Positions 55,928-64,000 of a stretch of DNA of 64,000 nt are shown in pieces. This stretch comes from AP-15 sp035538335 (GTDB lineage: Bacteria; Pseudomonadota; Alphaproteobacteria; ATCC43930; CGMCC-115725). The stretch lies in assembly GCA_035538335.1 (NCBI GenBank), contig DATLKN010000006.1:1-64000 (forward strand), read 5' to 3'. The position numbers and the translations under genes are program-made. The notes beneath the pieces were generated by a model that worked only from the letters and a program-made list of their open reading frames with translations, searched no databases and was not told the DNA's origin. Positions within the stretch are counted from its first letter, which is position 1. Each line of letters begins with the position of its first letter.

Positions 55928-57334
55928 CTACCCGTGCGGATGCACCATGTCTTCGGGGCGCACCCAGGCGGCGAATTCCTCTTCCGTCACATAGCCGAGC
56001 CGCAATGCCGCGTCTCTGAGGCTGATCCCCTCGCGATAGGCCGTCAACGAAATCTCGGCCGCCTTCGCGTGCCCGATATGCGGCGAGAGGGCCGTGACCA
56101 GCATCAGCGAATTTTCGAGGTGTTCGCGGATACGCGCCTCGTTCGGCTCGATGCCGCGGGCGCAGCGCTCCTCGAAGGAGCGGCAGGCATCGGCCAGCAG
56201 CTCGGCCGATTCGAGCAGATTGTGCAGCATGACCGGCTTGTAGGCATTCAGCTGAAAGGCGCCCTGCGAGCCGGCAAAGGCGACCGCGTGGTCGTTGCCG
56301 AACACCTGCACGGCGACCATCGTCAAGGCTTCGCACTGCGTCGGGTTGATCTTGCCCGGCATGATCGAGGAGCCGGGCTCGTTTTCCGGGATCTTCAGCT
56401 CGGCGAAGCCGGCGCGTGGCCCGCAGGCGTAGAGCCGGACGTCGTTGGCGATCTTGAAGAGCGCGCCGGCGAGCGTGCGCAGCGCCGCGCTCGCATCGAC
56501 CATCGCGTCGTGCGCCGAGAGGGCGGCGAATTTGTTATCGGCCGAGACGAAGGGCTTGCCCGTCTCCTCGGCGATTAACGCCGCCGCCTTCTCGCCGAAG
56601 TGCGGATGCGCGTTGAGCCCGGTGCCGACGGCGGTGCCGCCGATCGCGAGCGGCAAGAGGCCGGCGACCGCGCGCTCGACACCCGCCATCGCCTGGTCGA
56701 GCTGAGCCACCCAGCCGGAGACGACCTGGCCCAGCGTCACCGGCGTCGCGTCCTGCAGATGCGTGCGGCCGACCATGACGATGCCGTCATAGGCCCGCGA
56801 TTTTGCGGCGAGCGTGTCGCGCAAGCGCCCGACCGCCGGCAACAAATCATCCGCCATGGCTTCGGCCGAGGCGATGTGCATGACGGTCGGAAAAGCGTCG
56901 TTCGAGGATTGGCCGCGGTTCACGTCGTCGTTGGGATGGATCGCCAATTCGCGGCGGGCGAGCGCCGCGCCGCGCCGGGCGATGACCTCGTTCGCGTTCA
57001 TGTTGGTCTGCGTTCCGGAGCCCGTCTGAAAGACGACGAGCGGAAATTCGTCGTCGAGCCGGCCGTCGATCACCTCCTGCGCGGCACGGACGATCAGCGC
57101 CGCCTTTTCGGGGTCGAGTTGGCCGAGCTCGCGATTCGCGCGCGCCGCGCTCTTTTTGAGGACGCCGAAGGCCTTTATGACCGGGCGCCCCCAGCGAAAA
57201 CGGCCGCGGCCGATCGGAAAATTGCCGCGCGAGCGCTCGGTCTCGGCGCCCCACAATCGCCTCGCCGGGACGCGCACTTCGCCGAGCGCATCCCTCTCGG
57301 TCCGCCAGCCGTTACGGTCCTCTCGTTCACGCAT
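55928..57334 (-). CDS. fumC: Class II fumarate hydratase
   Basis: A 468-residue iron-independent fumarase interconverting fumarate and malate in the TCA cycle. The superfamily signature GSSIMPGKINPTQCE is near residue 318, with the substrate-binding SGTQTNMNANEV near residue 95 and GRTHLQDATPVTLGQ near 185. The ATG at 57334 is chosen; the frame reaches 57364. It precedes the MaoC/lyase genes on the same strand, separated by a family-C repeat. Confidence 0.96.
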   Translation of the reverse strand: MREREDRNGWRTERDALGEVRVPARRLWGAETERSRGNFPIGRGRFRWGRPVIKAFGVLKKSAARANRELGQLDPEKAALIVRAAQEVIDGRLDDEFPLVVFQTGSGTQTNMNANEVIARRGAALARRELAIHPNDDVNRGQSSNDAFPTVMHIASAEAMADDLLPAVGRLRDTLAAKSRAYDGIVMVGRTHLQDATPVTLGQVVSGWVAQLDQAMAGVERAVAGLLPLAIGGTAVGTGLNAHPHFGEKAAALIAEETGKPFVSADNKFAALSAHDAMVDASAALRTLAGALFKIANDVRLYACGPRAGFAELKIPENEPGSSIMPGKINPTQCEALTMVAVQVFGNDHAVAFAGSQGAFQLNAYKPVMLHNLLESAELLADACRSFEERCARGIEPNEARIREHLENSLMLVTALSPHIGHAKAAEISLTAYREGISLRDAALRLGYVTEEEFAAWVRPEDMVHPHG

Positions 57335-57516
57335 TCGCCAGCCTCGACGCCGCGGGTGTCTCACCCATATGGGAGGCGCTGCGGAAAACGCGACGGCAGC
57401 ACGGGCAATATCGGCTCGACCGCAAGCATCGAAAGCCCTAGATAGAAGCGCATGCCGGGAGGGAGCGGCTGCGCAACACTTGCGATCCCCGCCGGCGGCA
57501 CTGGACAGAATCGATA

Positions 57517-58263
57517 ATGGACGTCAAGCAACTGGTTGCCGAGCACGGCCCTTATTTTTATCTGATCGCCTTCGCCTGGACGTTTCTCGAAGGCGAGACG
57601 ATCGTTCTATTGGCCGGATTTGCGGCGGCGCAGGGGTTGTTGAGCGCGCCGCTGTTGTTGCTCGCGGCTTGGCTCGGCAGCTTCAGCGGCGACCAGTGCT
57701 ATTTCTGGGTCGGCCGCTTCGCCGGCTCGCGCCTCTTGCGCCGCTACCCGCTGTGGCGCCGCGGCGTCGCGGTGCCGCTCGCCTGGGTCGAGCGGCACAG
57801 CACCGGCTTCATCCTGTCGTTCCGCTTCATCTACGGCGTGCGCAACCTGTCGTCCTTCGCCTGCGGCTTGAGCGCGATCGACTGGCGGCGCTTTCTTGGC
57901 CTGAACCTCCTGGCGGCATTGCTGTGGGCGGCGAGCTTCATCGCAGTCGGCTATTTTCTCGGCAACGCCTTCAAGGCGGTGCTCGGCGACATCGCCCGTT
58001 CGGTCGGCCTCGTGATGCTCGGCGCGCTGATAAGCTTCGCGCTCGCGATGCGGCTCGTCGGCCGCTGGCAGCGGCGCCGCCGGACGGCGGAGGCGCAGCA
58101 CGCCACGGCTCCGCCGGCGCCCTTGCCGGTCTCAGGCAAGGACCGCGACCGGGCTGCCGATTGCGAGCCCGAGCGCGGCCGCGGCGCGGCCCTGGTTCAC
58201 CGCGATCTCGGCGAGCCCATTCGCGTTCTCGTACCAGAAGGCCGTCCCCGACGGGACGTCTGA
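57517..58263 (+). CDS. DedA/SNARE-associated family membrane protein
   Basis: A 248-residue polytopic protein of the DedA (SNARE-associated, VTT) family, flippases or transporters that affect membrane lipid balance and proton-dependent homeostasis. The amphipathic ETIVLLAGFAAAQG and the FRFIYGVRNLSSFACG motif are typical. The final 44 residues read antisense through the end of the SAM-hydrolase gene (132-bp convergent overlap) and are hydrophilic, suggesting a lost stop codon. The core would be about 200 residues. Confidence 0.87.
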   Translation: MDVKQLVAEHGPYFYLIAFAWTFLEGETIVLLAGFAAAQGLLSAPLLLLAAWLGSFSGDQCYFWVGRFAGSRLLRRYPLWRRGVAVPLAWVERHSTGFILSFRFIYGVRNLSSFACGLSAIDWRRFLGLNLLAALLWAASFIAVGYFLGNAFKAVLGDIARSVGLVMLGALISFALAMRLVGRWQRRRRTAEAQHATAPPAPLPVSGKDRDRAADCEPERGRGAALVHRDLGEPIRVLVPEGRPRRDV

Positions 58264-58860
58264 AAAGGTGCGGACGCGCTCGAGCACGCGCCCGCCGGCC
58301 GCGAGCCGGGCGGCGGCGGGCAGCAACGCGGCGCGCATCCCGGTCATCGCGTTTCCGTAATGGTCGAGATAGGCGATCTCCGGCAGGTCGTCGGGCCAAT
58401 CCAGCCGCCGGCCGCTTTCCGGCAGGCGTGGCGCCTGCCGCGGCAGCTCGCCGCGGGCGATCGCCGCCGCCGCCGGCGCGAACAGGTCGCGGCCGTGAAA
58501 GCTCGCCGATGGCGCCCGCGCCGAGGACGCTATGTCCCAGCTGCACGCGGCGCGGGCGCGCCGCCGCACCAGCTCGAACAAGCCGTTTTCCGGACCGACA
58601 TACCAGCGCCCGTCGCATTCGGCGACGATCCCGGCGCGCTCGCTGCCGACCCCCGGATCGACGACGGCCAGAAACACGCTGCCGGCCGGAAACCAATCGG
58701 CATAGGCGGCCAGCAGATAGGCCGCGGGCTTTGGCCTGCCGGCCGGCGCGTCGGCGAAGAGGTCGATGACCGGGACCGCCGGGGCTTCCTGGGCGAGCAC
58801 CGCCTTCACCTGCCCGGCATAGGGCCCGGCGAGACCGAAATCGGTGAACAGCACGATCAT
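58132..58860 (-). CDS. SAM hydroxide adenosyltransferase family protein (DUF62)
   Basis: A 242-residue member of the SAM chlorinase/fluorinase superfamily, most of which hydrolyse S-adenosylmethionine to adenosine and methionine using a water-derived hydroxide. Marks include LFTDFGLAGPYAGQVK at the start, AVVDPGVGSERAGI near 66, and GPENGLFELV and GRDLFAPAAAA later. The ATG at 58860 is the first plausible start. It lies 5 bases after the histidine-kinase stop, so it may be co-transcribed with that sensor. Confidence 0.87.
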   Translation of the reverse strand: MIVLFTDFGLAGPYAGQVKAVLAQEAPAVPVIDLFADAPAGRPKPAAYLLAAYADWFPAGSVFLAVVDPGVGSERAGIVAECDGRWYVGPENGLFELVRRRARAACSWDIASSARAPSASFHGRDLFAPAAAAIARGELPRQAPRLPESGRRLDWPDDLPEIAYLDHYGNAMTGMRAALLPAAARLAAGGRVLERVRTFSDVPSGTAFWYENANGLAEIAVNQGRAAAALGLAIGSPVAVLA

Positions 58861-58865
58861 GCGCC

Positions 58866-61049
58866 CTACCCCGCCGCCGAGCGCCGCTGGCGCGGCGGGT
58901 TCGCGCGCTCGGCAGCGAGGCTTTCGGGCGTCGCGCGCGGCAACAGGATCACCACGCGCGTACCCTCGCCCGGCGCGCTGTCGAGCACGACCTGTCCAGC
59001 CGATTGCCGCACGAATCCGTAGACCTGGCTCAAGCCGAGGCCGCTGGCACGGCCGACCTCTTTTGTCGTGAAGAACGGCTCGAAGGCGCGGGCGCGAACC
59101 TCCTCGCTCATGCCGACGCCCGCATCGCGCACCGTGATCTCGACGAATTCGCCGCGCGCGGCGCCGCCCTCCGCCACCGCGTCGGCCGCATCGAGCCGGC
59201 GGTTGCGGGTCAGGACGGCGATGCGGCCGCCACCGGGCATCGCGTCGCGCGCGTTGACGATCAGATTGAGCAGCGCCACTTCGAACTCGCTCTCGTCGAC
59301 CATCGAAGGCCACAGATCCGCGGCGAGGTCCAGTTCGACGGTGACCGCCGCGCCCGCGGAGTGCCGGATCAGCGGCTCGATCTGCCGGACGACCGCATTG
59401 ATCTCGACCGTGTGCGGCCGCAGCAACTGGCGCCGGCCGAAGGCGAGCAGATGGCTCGTCAGCCGGGCGCCGCGTTCGGCCGCGCGCCGGGCGGCGACGG
59501 CGAAGCGGCGGTAGGGTTCGCTCGCCGCCGATTCCTCGATCAGCGTCAGGTTGCCCAGCACGATCGTCAACAGGTTGTTGAAATCATGCGCGAGGCCACC
59601 GGTCAACTGGCCGACGGCCTCCATCCGCTGCGCCTGCATGAGCCGCCGCTCGAGGCGCAACCGTTCGGAGATGTCGCGGGCGGTGACCGCGAACAGCACC
59701 GGCCCGCCGAACTCGAAGGCCGTCAGCCGCAGCTCGAGCGGGAATTCGCCGCCGTCGCGGCGCCGCCCGGTGGCGACCAGCTCGCTCGGCGCCAGTCCAG
59801 GGTCGGCGCGGTGCCGCGCCAGGATTTGCTGCAGCGCGCTCCCGTCTGCCTCGGCGAGCATCCTCGCGAAGGGCAGACCGAGGATGTCGGCGCGCGGTGC
59901 GCCGAAGATTCGCTCCGCGGCGTTGTTGAAGCTCGCGACGAGTCCCCGCGCGTCGAGCGTCAGAATGCCGTCGGCGGCGTTGTTGGCGATGGCGCGGCTG
60001 CGGCTCTCGCTCAATTCCAGCGCCGAGCGGCTGCGCTCCAGCTCGCGGTTGCGCGCGGAAATGTCGAACAGTCGGCTCTCGGCTTCGAGCCGGCGCAGCT
60101 GCTCCTCGGCCCGCTTGCGGCGGGTCAGCGCGCGGCCGAGGGTGAGCGCGATCGCGGCCGCCGCCAGCAGGGTGACGAGGCCGGCGCCGGCGACCATCAG
60201 ATAGAATTGCGCGGGGGGCAGGTCGATGATGCGCGCCGGCGCCGCGGCGGCAACCGTCCAGGGCGCCAGGCGCGAGCGGCGATAGGCCGTGTAGAGCGCC
60301 GCGCCGTTCGCCGCCTTCGCATAGAATGAGCCCTGCTGCGAGGCGGCGACATGGTCGATCAGGGCCGGCAGCGCGAACGCCGCTTCCGGTTGCCGGGGCG
60401 TGCGGGCGAGAACGGTGAGCCGGGCGTCGAGAACGGCGCCGTTCCAGCCGCGCGGCAGGCGGCCGAGGAGTTGGTCGAGCGCTTGCGTCCGCAATGAGGC
60501 GGACAGCACCTCGCGGACGGCGCCGCCGCGGACCACCGGAACCCGGATTGCGATCAGCTGTTGTCCGGTGCGGCGGGCGGCGAATGCCTCGCCCGAGACC
60601 TGCGGCGCATGCGTTCGCGCCGCCTCGAAGATGCTCTGGCGCCGCCCGGCGCCGTCGAGCCGATTACCGGCCGCGCCCGAGGTGCTGAAGAGCTGCGCGC
60701 CGGTGCGCGGATCGAACAGCCCGACCGACACCCATCCCGGCACCGTCGCGGTGATGCGTTCGGCTTCTACCCGAAATTGCCCGAGATCGGGGCGATCGAG
60801 GCTCGGGGACGCGGCGAGTACTTGCAGCGCGTCGGTCTCGGCGTCGATTCGCGCGTCGAGCCGGGCGCGCAGCGTGTCGGCCCGGCGGCCGATCGCCGCC
60901 TCCAGCCCCGCCCGCTGGCGCTCGCCGTAAAGAACGGCGATCGTCGTCGAGAACGCGAGGACCGGGAGCACCGCGGCCGCGGCGAGCGCGACGAGCTGCG
61001 AGACCTCTCGCCGCATCCGTTTTTCGGACTGTGAATTCGGCCGCTTCAT
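58866..61049 (-). CDS. PAS-domain sensor histidine kinase
   Basis: A 727-residue membrane sensor. TM1 is at residues 17-37, an extracytoplasmic sensing region runs to about 280 (CHASE/dCache-like, unassigned), TM2 is about 281-305, followed by a coiled-coil link and one PAS domain (about 350-470). The phosphoacceptor His is in GGLAHDFNNLLT (near 485), with HATPase motifs NLIVNARDAMP, DAGVGM and GLGLSQVYG. There is no receiver domain. No response regulator is adjacent; the signal is unknown. The ATG at 61049 is chosen over a frame to 61124. Confidence 0.9.
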   Translation of the reverse strand: MKRPNSQSEKRMRREVSQLVALAAAAVLPVLAFSTTIAVLYGERQRAGLEAAIGRRADTLRARLDARIDAETDALQVLAASPSLDRPDLGQFRVEAERITATVPGWVSVGLFDPRTGAQLFSTSGAAGNRLDGAGRRQSIFEAARTHAPQVSGEAFAARRTGQQLIAIRVPVVRGGAVREVLSASLRTQALDQLLGRLPRGWNGAVLDARLTVLARTPRQPEAAFALPALIDHVAASQQGSFYAKAANGAALYTAYRRSRLAPWTVAAAAPARIIDLPPAQFYLMVAGAGLVTLLAAAAIALTLGRALTRRKRAEEQLRRLEAESRLFDISARNRELERSRSALELSESRSRAIANNAADGILTLDARGLVASFNNAAERIFGAPRADILGLPFARMLAEADGSALQQILARHRADPGLAPSELVATGRRRDGGEFPLELRLTAFEFGGPVLFAVTARDISERLRLERRLMQAQRMEAVGQLTGGLAHDFNNLLTIVLGNLTLIEESAASEPYRRFAVAARRAAERGARLTSHLLAFGRRQLLRPHTVEINAVVRQIEPLIRHSAGAAVTVELDLAADLWPSMVDESEFEVALLNLIVNARDAMPGGGRIAVLTRNRRLDAADAVAEGGAARGEFVEITVRDAGVGMSEEVRARAFEPFFTTKEVGRASGLGLSQVYGFVRQSAGQVVLDSAPGEGTRVVILLPRATPESLAAERANPPRQRRSAAG

Positions 61050-61231
61050 GACGCCGATCCGGCGTTGTGCAGCGCAGCGACAGCAAACTTCCGGATTGCC
61101 GCGATCATCGCGGAACAATGACAAGGGACAAAGGCTAGCCGGAGATGCGCGCCGCGGCAGAGCTGCTCTTGCAAATATTCGACGGCGAGGTATCGTGCCC
61201 TTATCGGGGACGTTGATTTCGGGGGATCGTC

Positions 61232-61693
61232 ATGACGAAAGCCGGGCTGGCCGTGGCACTCTTCGCTGCCGCTGCATTGCAGGCCGCGCCGGCGGAAAGC
61301 CGAAGCTGCTATTCGAAGGCGGAGCTGGAAGCGGAGCAGGCGATCCTGTGGCAGACCAATCTGATGGTCGTCAGCTCGGCGTGCCACAATTCGAGCTATG
61401 CCGATTTCCGGCTGCACAACGCGAGCCTGATCATCCGCTACCAGCACCAGATGATCGATTATTTCAGGCACACCGGTTCGCGGCAGCCGGCCCGCAGCTT
61501 CGAGACCTGGATCACCCATCTCGCGAACGAGGTGGCGAACAAGGAAACCGGCACTCCGACGCCGTTGGTCTGTCAGCAGGCGGCGAGCTTGTTGAAGCTC
61601 GCCGGCAGCCTCGATTCCAAGCATTTTCATCAGCTCGTCGCCGCGCGGGCGGCCGCCGACCCCGATCCCGCGCACCCGCTGTGCAGGCGCTAG
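61232..61693 (+). CDS. Small secreted cysteine-containing protein
   Basis: A 153-residue exported protein: signal peptide MTKAGLAVALFAAAALQAAPAE, then four cysteines (SCYSK, SACHN, LVCQQ, LCRR) suggesting two disulfides in a compact helical domain. Family not recognised, function unknown. It diverges from the histidine-kinase gene across 182 bp, which contains no feature I can assign. Confidence 0.7.
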   Translation: MTKAGLAVALFAAAALQAAPAESRSCYSKAELEAEQAILWQTNLMVVSSACHNSSYADFRLHNASLIIRYQHQMIDYFRHTGSRQPARSFETWITHLANEVANKETGTPTPLVCQQAASLLKLAGSLDSKHFHQLVAARAAADPDPAHPLCRR

Positions 61694-61871
61694 AGGGGGC
61701 CGCTGCCGCGCCGCAGCCGCCGCGCTGCATTCGCCGGCCGCCCAACCGTCGCGGCGCCGGCCGGCGGCAGTCTAGATAACGCCGCGCAATCGCTGCGGTT
61801 CCGGGCTACTTGAGCGCGATCCGGGCGGCCGGCGCTCGACAGCCGGGCGGAGCGATGCTTATCTCGCGCCA

Positions 61872-62462
61872 GTGCCGATCAGCCTCTCGCAGCTCACCGC
61901 CTTTTTTTCGGTCGTCATCATCGATGTCGTGCTGGCCGGCGACAATGCCGTCGTCGTCGGGCTGGCGGCATCGCGACTGGCCGCCGACAAGCGGCGGCGG
62001 GTCGTCATCCTCGGCGTCGCGATCGCTACGCTGTTCCGGATCTTTTTCGCCTATTTCGTCGCCGAGCTGCTCTCGATCATCGGCCTGACGCTCGCCGGCG
62101 GCCTTTTGCTGCTGTGGGTCGCGTGGAAGCTCTACCGCGAACTCGCGGCCGCCCGGCACGGCGCGATCCCGCCGCCGGCCGGCGATAGCCGCAGCTCCCG
62201 CCGCACTCTCTTGCGCATCGTCATCGCCGATCTGTCGATGTCGCTCGACAACGTGCTGGCGCTCGCCGGCACGGCGCGGCAGCATTTCTGGGTGTTGAGC
62301 TTCGGGCTGGTGCTGTCGGTCGCGTTGATGGGGCTGGCGTCGAGCTATATCGCGCGCCTGCTCGACCGGCATCCGTGGATTTCCTGGATCGGGCTCGCCA
62401 TCGTCACCGTCGTCGCGCTGCGCATGATCTGGGACGGCTCGGCGGCGATCATCGCGGCGTGA
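61872..62462 (+). CDS. TerC family membrane protein
   Basis: A 196-residue TerC-like (YjbE) membrane protein with about six helices. Conserved acidic motifs VVLAGDNAVVVGLAAS (TM1) and IADLSMSLDNVLALAG (mid-protein) are characteristic. Members are linked to metal handling, especially manganese export, and to tellurite resistance. The start is GTG at 61872. I looked for a yybP-ykoY Mn riboswitch in the 178-bp upstream gap and did not see one. Confidence 0.85.
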   Translation: MPISLSQLTAFFSVVIIDVVLAGDNAVVVGLAASRLAADKRRRVVILGVAIATLFRIFFAYFVAELLSIIGLTLAGGLLLLWVAWKLYRELAAARHGAIPPPAGDSRSSRRTLLRIVIADLSMSLDNVLALAGTARQHFWVLSFGLVLSVALMGLASSYIARLLDRHPWISWIGLAIVTVVALRMIWDGSAAIIAA

Positions 62463-62466
62463 GCGC

Positions 62467-63396
62467 TCAGAGCGGCAATTCCCAGTTCTCGCCGACGAGA
62501 TCGTGCCCGAAGCTGTGATGCGGTTCGGAGGCGACGAGCTTGAATCCGGCGCGCTCATAAATATGCCGCGCCGCCACCAGCACGCTGTTGGTCCACAGCG
62601 TCATTTTGCGATAGCCTCGCTCGCCGGCGAAGCGAATGCATTCCTCGACGAGCCGCGAGCCGATGCCGAGCCCGCGCGTCTGCGGCTCGACCAGGAGCAG
62701 CCGCAATTTCGCGACACGCGCCGATTGCGCCACCAACATGACCGAACCCAGCCGCTCGCCGTCGCGATCGGCGATCCAGCAGCGCTCACGCCGCGGGTCG
62801 AAGCGGCGGATGAACTTCGCCGCGATCTCGGCGACGAGCGCCTCGAATTCCTCGTTCCAGCCGTATTCCTGCGCATAGAGGGCGCCGTGGCGATGCACGA
62901 TCCAGCCGATGTCACCTTCGCGATGCGGCCGCAGCGCATAAGGGGCGGCGCTGCGATCGGCGCCGGTCAGCAACCCGGAGATGCCGTCCATCGCGGCGAC
63001 GAGCCGGGCCTGCTGCTCGCCCGAGAGCGTGCCGAGCAGCGCGCCGATTTCCGCCGCCGAGCGCGCGTCGAGCACGGCGAACGCCGCCCGCCCCTCCTCG
63101 GTCAGCGACAGCACGCTTTGCCGGCCGTCGCGCTCCGAGGCCGTGCGGGCGAGCAATTCCCGCCTCTCGAAACCGGCGAGCATGCGACTCAGATAGCCGG
63201 GGTCGAGCGCCAGCTCGTGCGCCAGCCGAGCCGCCGTCGCGCCGTCGCTGTGCGCCAGTTCATAGAGGACGCGCGCCTCGGTCAGCGAAAAGGGGCTTTC
63301 CAGCAGCCCTTCTTCGAGCACGCCGATGCGGCGCGTGTAGAAGCGGTTGAAGCGCCGCACGGCGGCGACGCGCTCGGCGAAATCCCCGGCGATCAT
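62467..63396 (-). CDS. MarR regulator fused to GNAT acetyltransferase
   Basis: A 309-residue fusion. Residues 1 to about 140 form a winged-helix MarR domain (SPFSLTEARVLYELAHSDGATAARLAHEL, recognition helix DPGYLSRML). Residues about 150-309 form a GNAT domain with the acetyl-CoA loop QTRGLGIGSRLVEECI and IYERAGFKLV. This architecture is known in Proteobacteria but its ligand and substrate are unclear. ATG at 63396 has GAGG upstream and is preferred to GTG 63405. It converges on terC with only 4 bases between stops. Confidence 0.9.
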   Translation of the reverse strand: MIAGDFAERVAAVRRFNRFYTRRIGVLEEGLLESPFSLTEARVLYELAHSDGATAARLAHELALDPGYLSRMLAGFERRELLARTASERDGRQSVLSLTEEGRAAFAVLDARSAAEIGALLGTLSGEQQARLVAAMDGISGLLTGADRSAAPYALRPHREGDIGWIVHRHGALYAQEYGWNEEFEALVAEIAAKFIRRFDPRRERCWIADRDGERLGSVMLVAQSARVAKLRLLLVEPQTRGLGIGSRLVEECIRFAGERGYRKMTLWTNSVLVAARHIYERAGFKLVASEPHHSFGHDLVGENWELPL

Positions 63397-63443
63397 GCTC
63401 GGCACCTCGGCTCTTCGACGAGACCTGTGCCAGGGTCAATTAT

Positions 63444-63851
63444 TTACTTGACGGAGTCAATGACCAGCTGGGTTTGCGTAACGAGCGCGACGAGCCGGCC
63501 GGCGGCGGTCGAGATGCGGGTCTGCCAGATCATCGTGCGCCGGCCGCGATGAATGGGCGTCGTTTCGCCGACCACCTCGCTGCCTTCGGGCGCCGGCGCG
63601 ACGAAATTGGTCTTGCTTTCGATCGTCGTCGTCCAGGCGCCCTCGGGAAGATTGAGCAGCGTGCCGGCGGCGCCGAGCGTATCGGCGAACGCCATCGCCG
63701 CGCCGCCATGCAGCACGGCCGGCCGGGTGCACAGATCCGGCCGCACCCGCAGGCGAGCGAGGATTCTGTCGGGCGAAGCTTCGACGAACTCGACGCCCAT
63801 CAGCTCGGCAAAAGGCAGCATTGCTTCCTTGATGCGCGTCAACCCGTCCAT
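63444..63851 (-). CDS. PaaI family hot-dog thioesterase
   Basis: A 135-residue thioesterase (YdiI/PaaI type) that hydrolyses acyl- or hydroxybenzoyl-CoA. The motif LHGGAAMAFADTLGAAGT near residue 48 provides the catalytic region (usually His-Gly-Gly with a downstream Asp/Glu), and TTTIESKTNFVAPAP is conserved. It is upstream of the MarR-GNAT gene on the same strand (47-base gap), probably in one transcript. The remaining 149 bp of the window contain no gene I can support. Confidence 0.86.
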   Translation of the reverse strand: MDGLTRIKEAMLPFAELMGVEFVEASPDRILARLRVRPDLCTRPAVLHGGAAMAFADTLGAAGTLLNLPEGAWTTTIESKTNFVAPAPEGSEVVGETTPIHRGRRTMIWQTRISTAAGRLVALVTQTQLVIDSVK

Positions 63852-64000
63852 GGCGGCTCTCCTGTTGCTTGTTTGACCTTCGCGCTCCCGAGGTTGCGCG
63901 GGCTCATTCCTGTCCCCTTGCCCGGTCCCAGTCCCTGCCCCGAATGCGGAGGAGGGTGGGGGTGCGGAAGCTCAAGGTAAGGGGACGCATATCCTGCGTG

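Noticed and set aside
61694..61871. Possible yybP-ykoY manganese riboswitch before terC
   Set aside because: The conserved loop motifs were not found in the 178-bp gap.

Overview
The window is high-GC (roughly two-thirds G+C by eye) and densely packed, with many 4-bp ATGA/GTGA gene overlaps. It reads as a chromosomal segment of an alphaproteobacterium. Supporting signs are a thiO-thiS-thiG set behind a TPP riboswitch, two exact matches to the EcfG general-stress promoter (GGAAC-N16/17-CGTT), and intergenic palindromic repeat families of the kind common in Alphaproteobacteria. A Rhodospirillales- or Reyranella-like host is my guess. No rRNA, tRNA, CRISPR array, IS element or prophage was seen.

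Layout: 0.2-4.9 kb holds a minus-strand SoeABC-type cytoplasmic sulfite dehydrogenase (molybdoprotein, 4x[4Fe-4S] ferredoxin, membrane anchor) behind a TTGACA promoter. 5-10.7 kb holds a 2-hydroxyacid dehydrogenase/GNAT/DOPA-dioxygenase-like operon, icd, an AT-rich spacer with a perfect DnaA box, and LOG, AlkA-type glycosylase and rhomboid genes. 10.9-13.3 kb is thiamine synthesis (thiO, thiS, thiG). 13.4-15.9 kb has an aminoglycoside-phosphotransferase-like protein and a two-subunit 3-oxoacid CoA-transferase. 16-18.7 kb is a tightly overlapping OpgC-type acyltransferase plus two SGNH-hydrolase paralogues, the first of which has lost its catalytic residues. 19.2-24.1 kb is the prkA-yeaH-spoVR stress module behind a sigma-54 promoter match. 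24.2-29 kb holds tsaD-gpsA and clpS-clpA. 29-31.5 kb is an envelope-stress operon (YihY/BrkB, split DUF3618, small membrane protein) with an EcfG promoter and a perfect 48-bp palindrome at the split. 31.5-39.8 kb is mixed housekeeping, including mutS and a psiE-like gene. 40-42.8 kb is a beta-helix repeat gene with a nonsense codon and a frameshift near its 5' end. 42.8-46.9 kb carries a DadA-like oxidase, a MetE-like methyltransferase and a SAM-methyltransferase-like gene. 47.2-50.8 kb is a molybdopterin cluster (degenerate MoeA, MoeA-PBP fusion, coiled-coil protein). 50.9-54.3 kb carries an M20 amidohydrolase, an EcfG-driven proline-rich lipoprotein and a YcbB-type L,D-transpeptidase. 54.5-64 kb has a CoA-ester lyase/MaoC pair, fumC, DedA, SAM hydrolase, a PAS histidine kinase, TerC, a MarR-GNAT fusion and a PaaI thioesterase.

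Functional themes: molybdenum-cofactor assembly (47-50 kb) could serve the Soe complex (0.2-4.9 kb). Three stress-linked transcription units (sigma-54 before prkA; EcfG before the DUF3618/YihY operon and before the small lipoprotein) point to envelope and starvation adaptation. The OpgC/SGNH trio is the best candidate for an under-described system: a membrane acyl donor with one active and one dead periplasmic SGNH partner. All functional calls come from motif recognition, not database searches.
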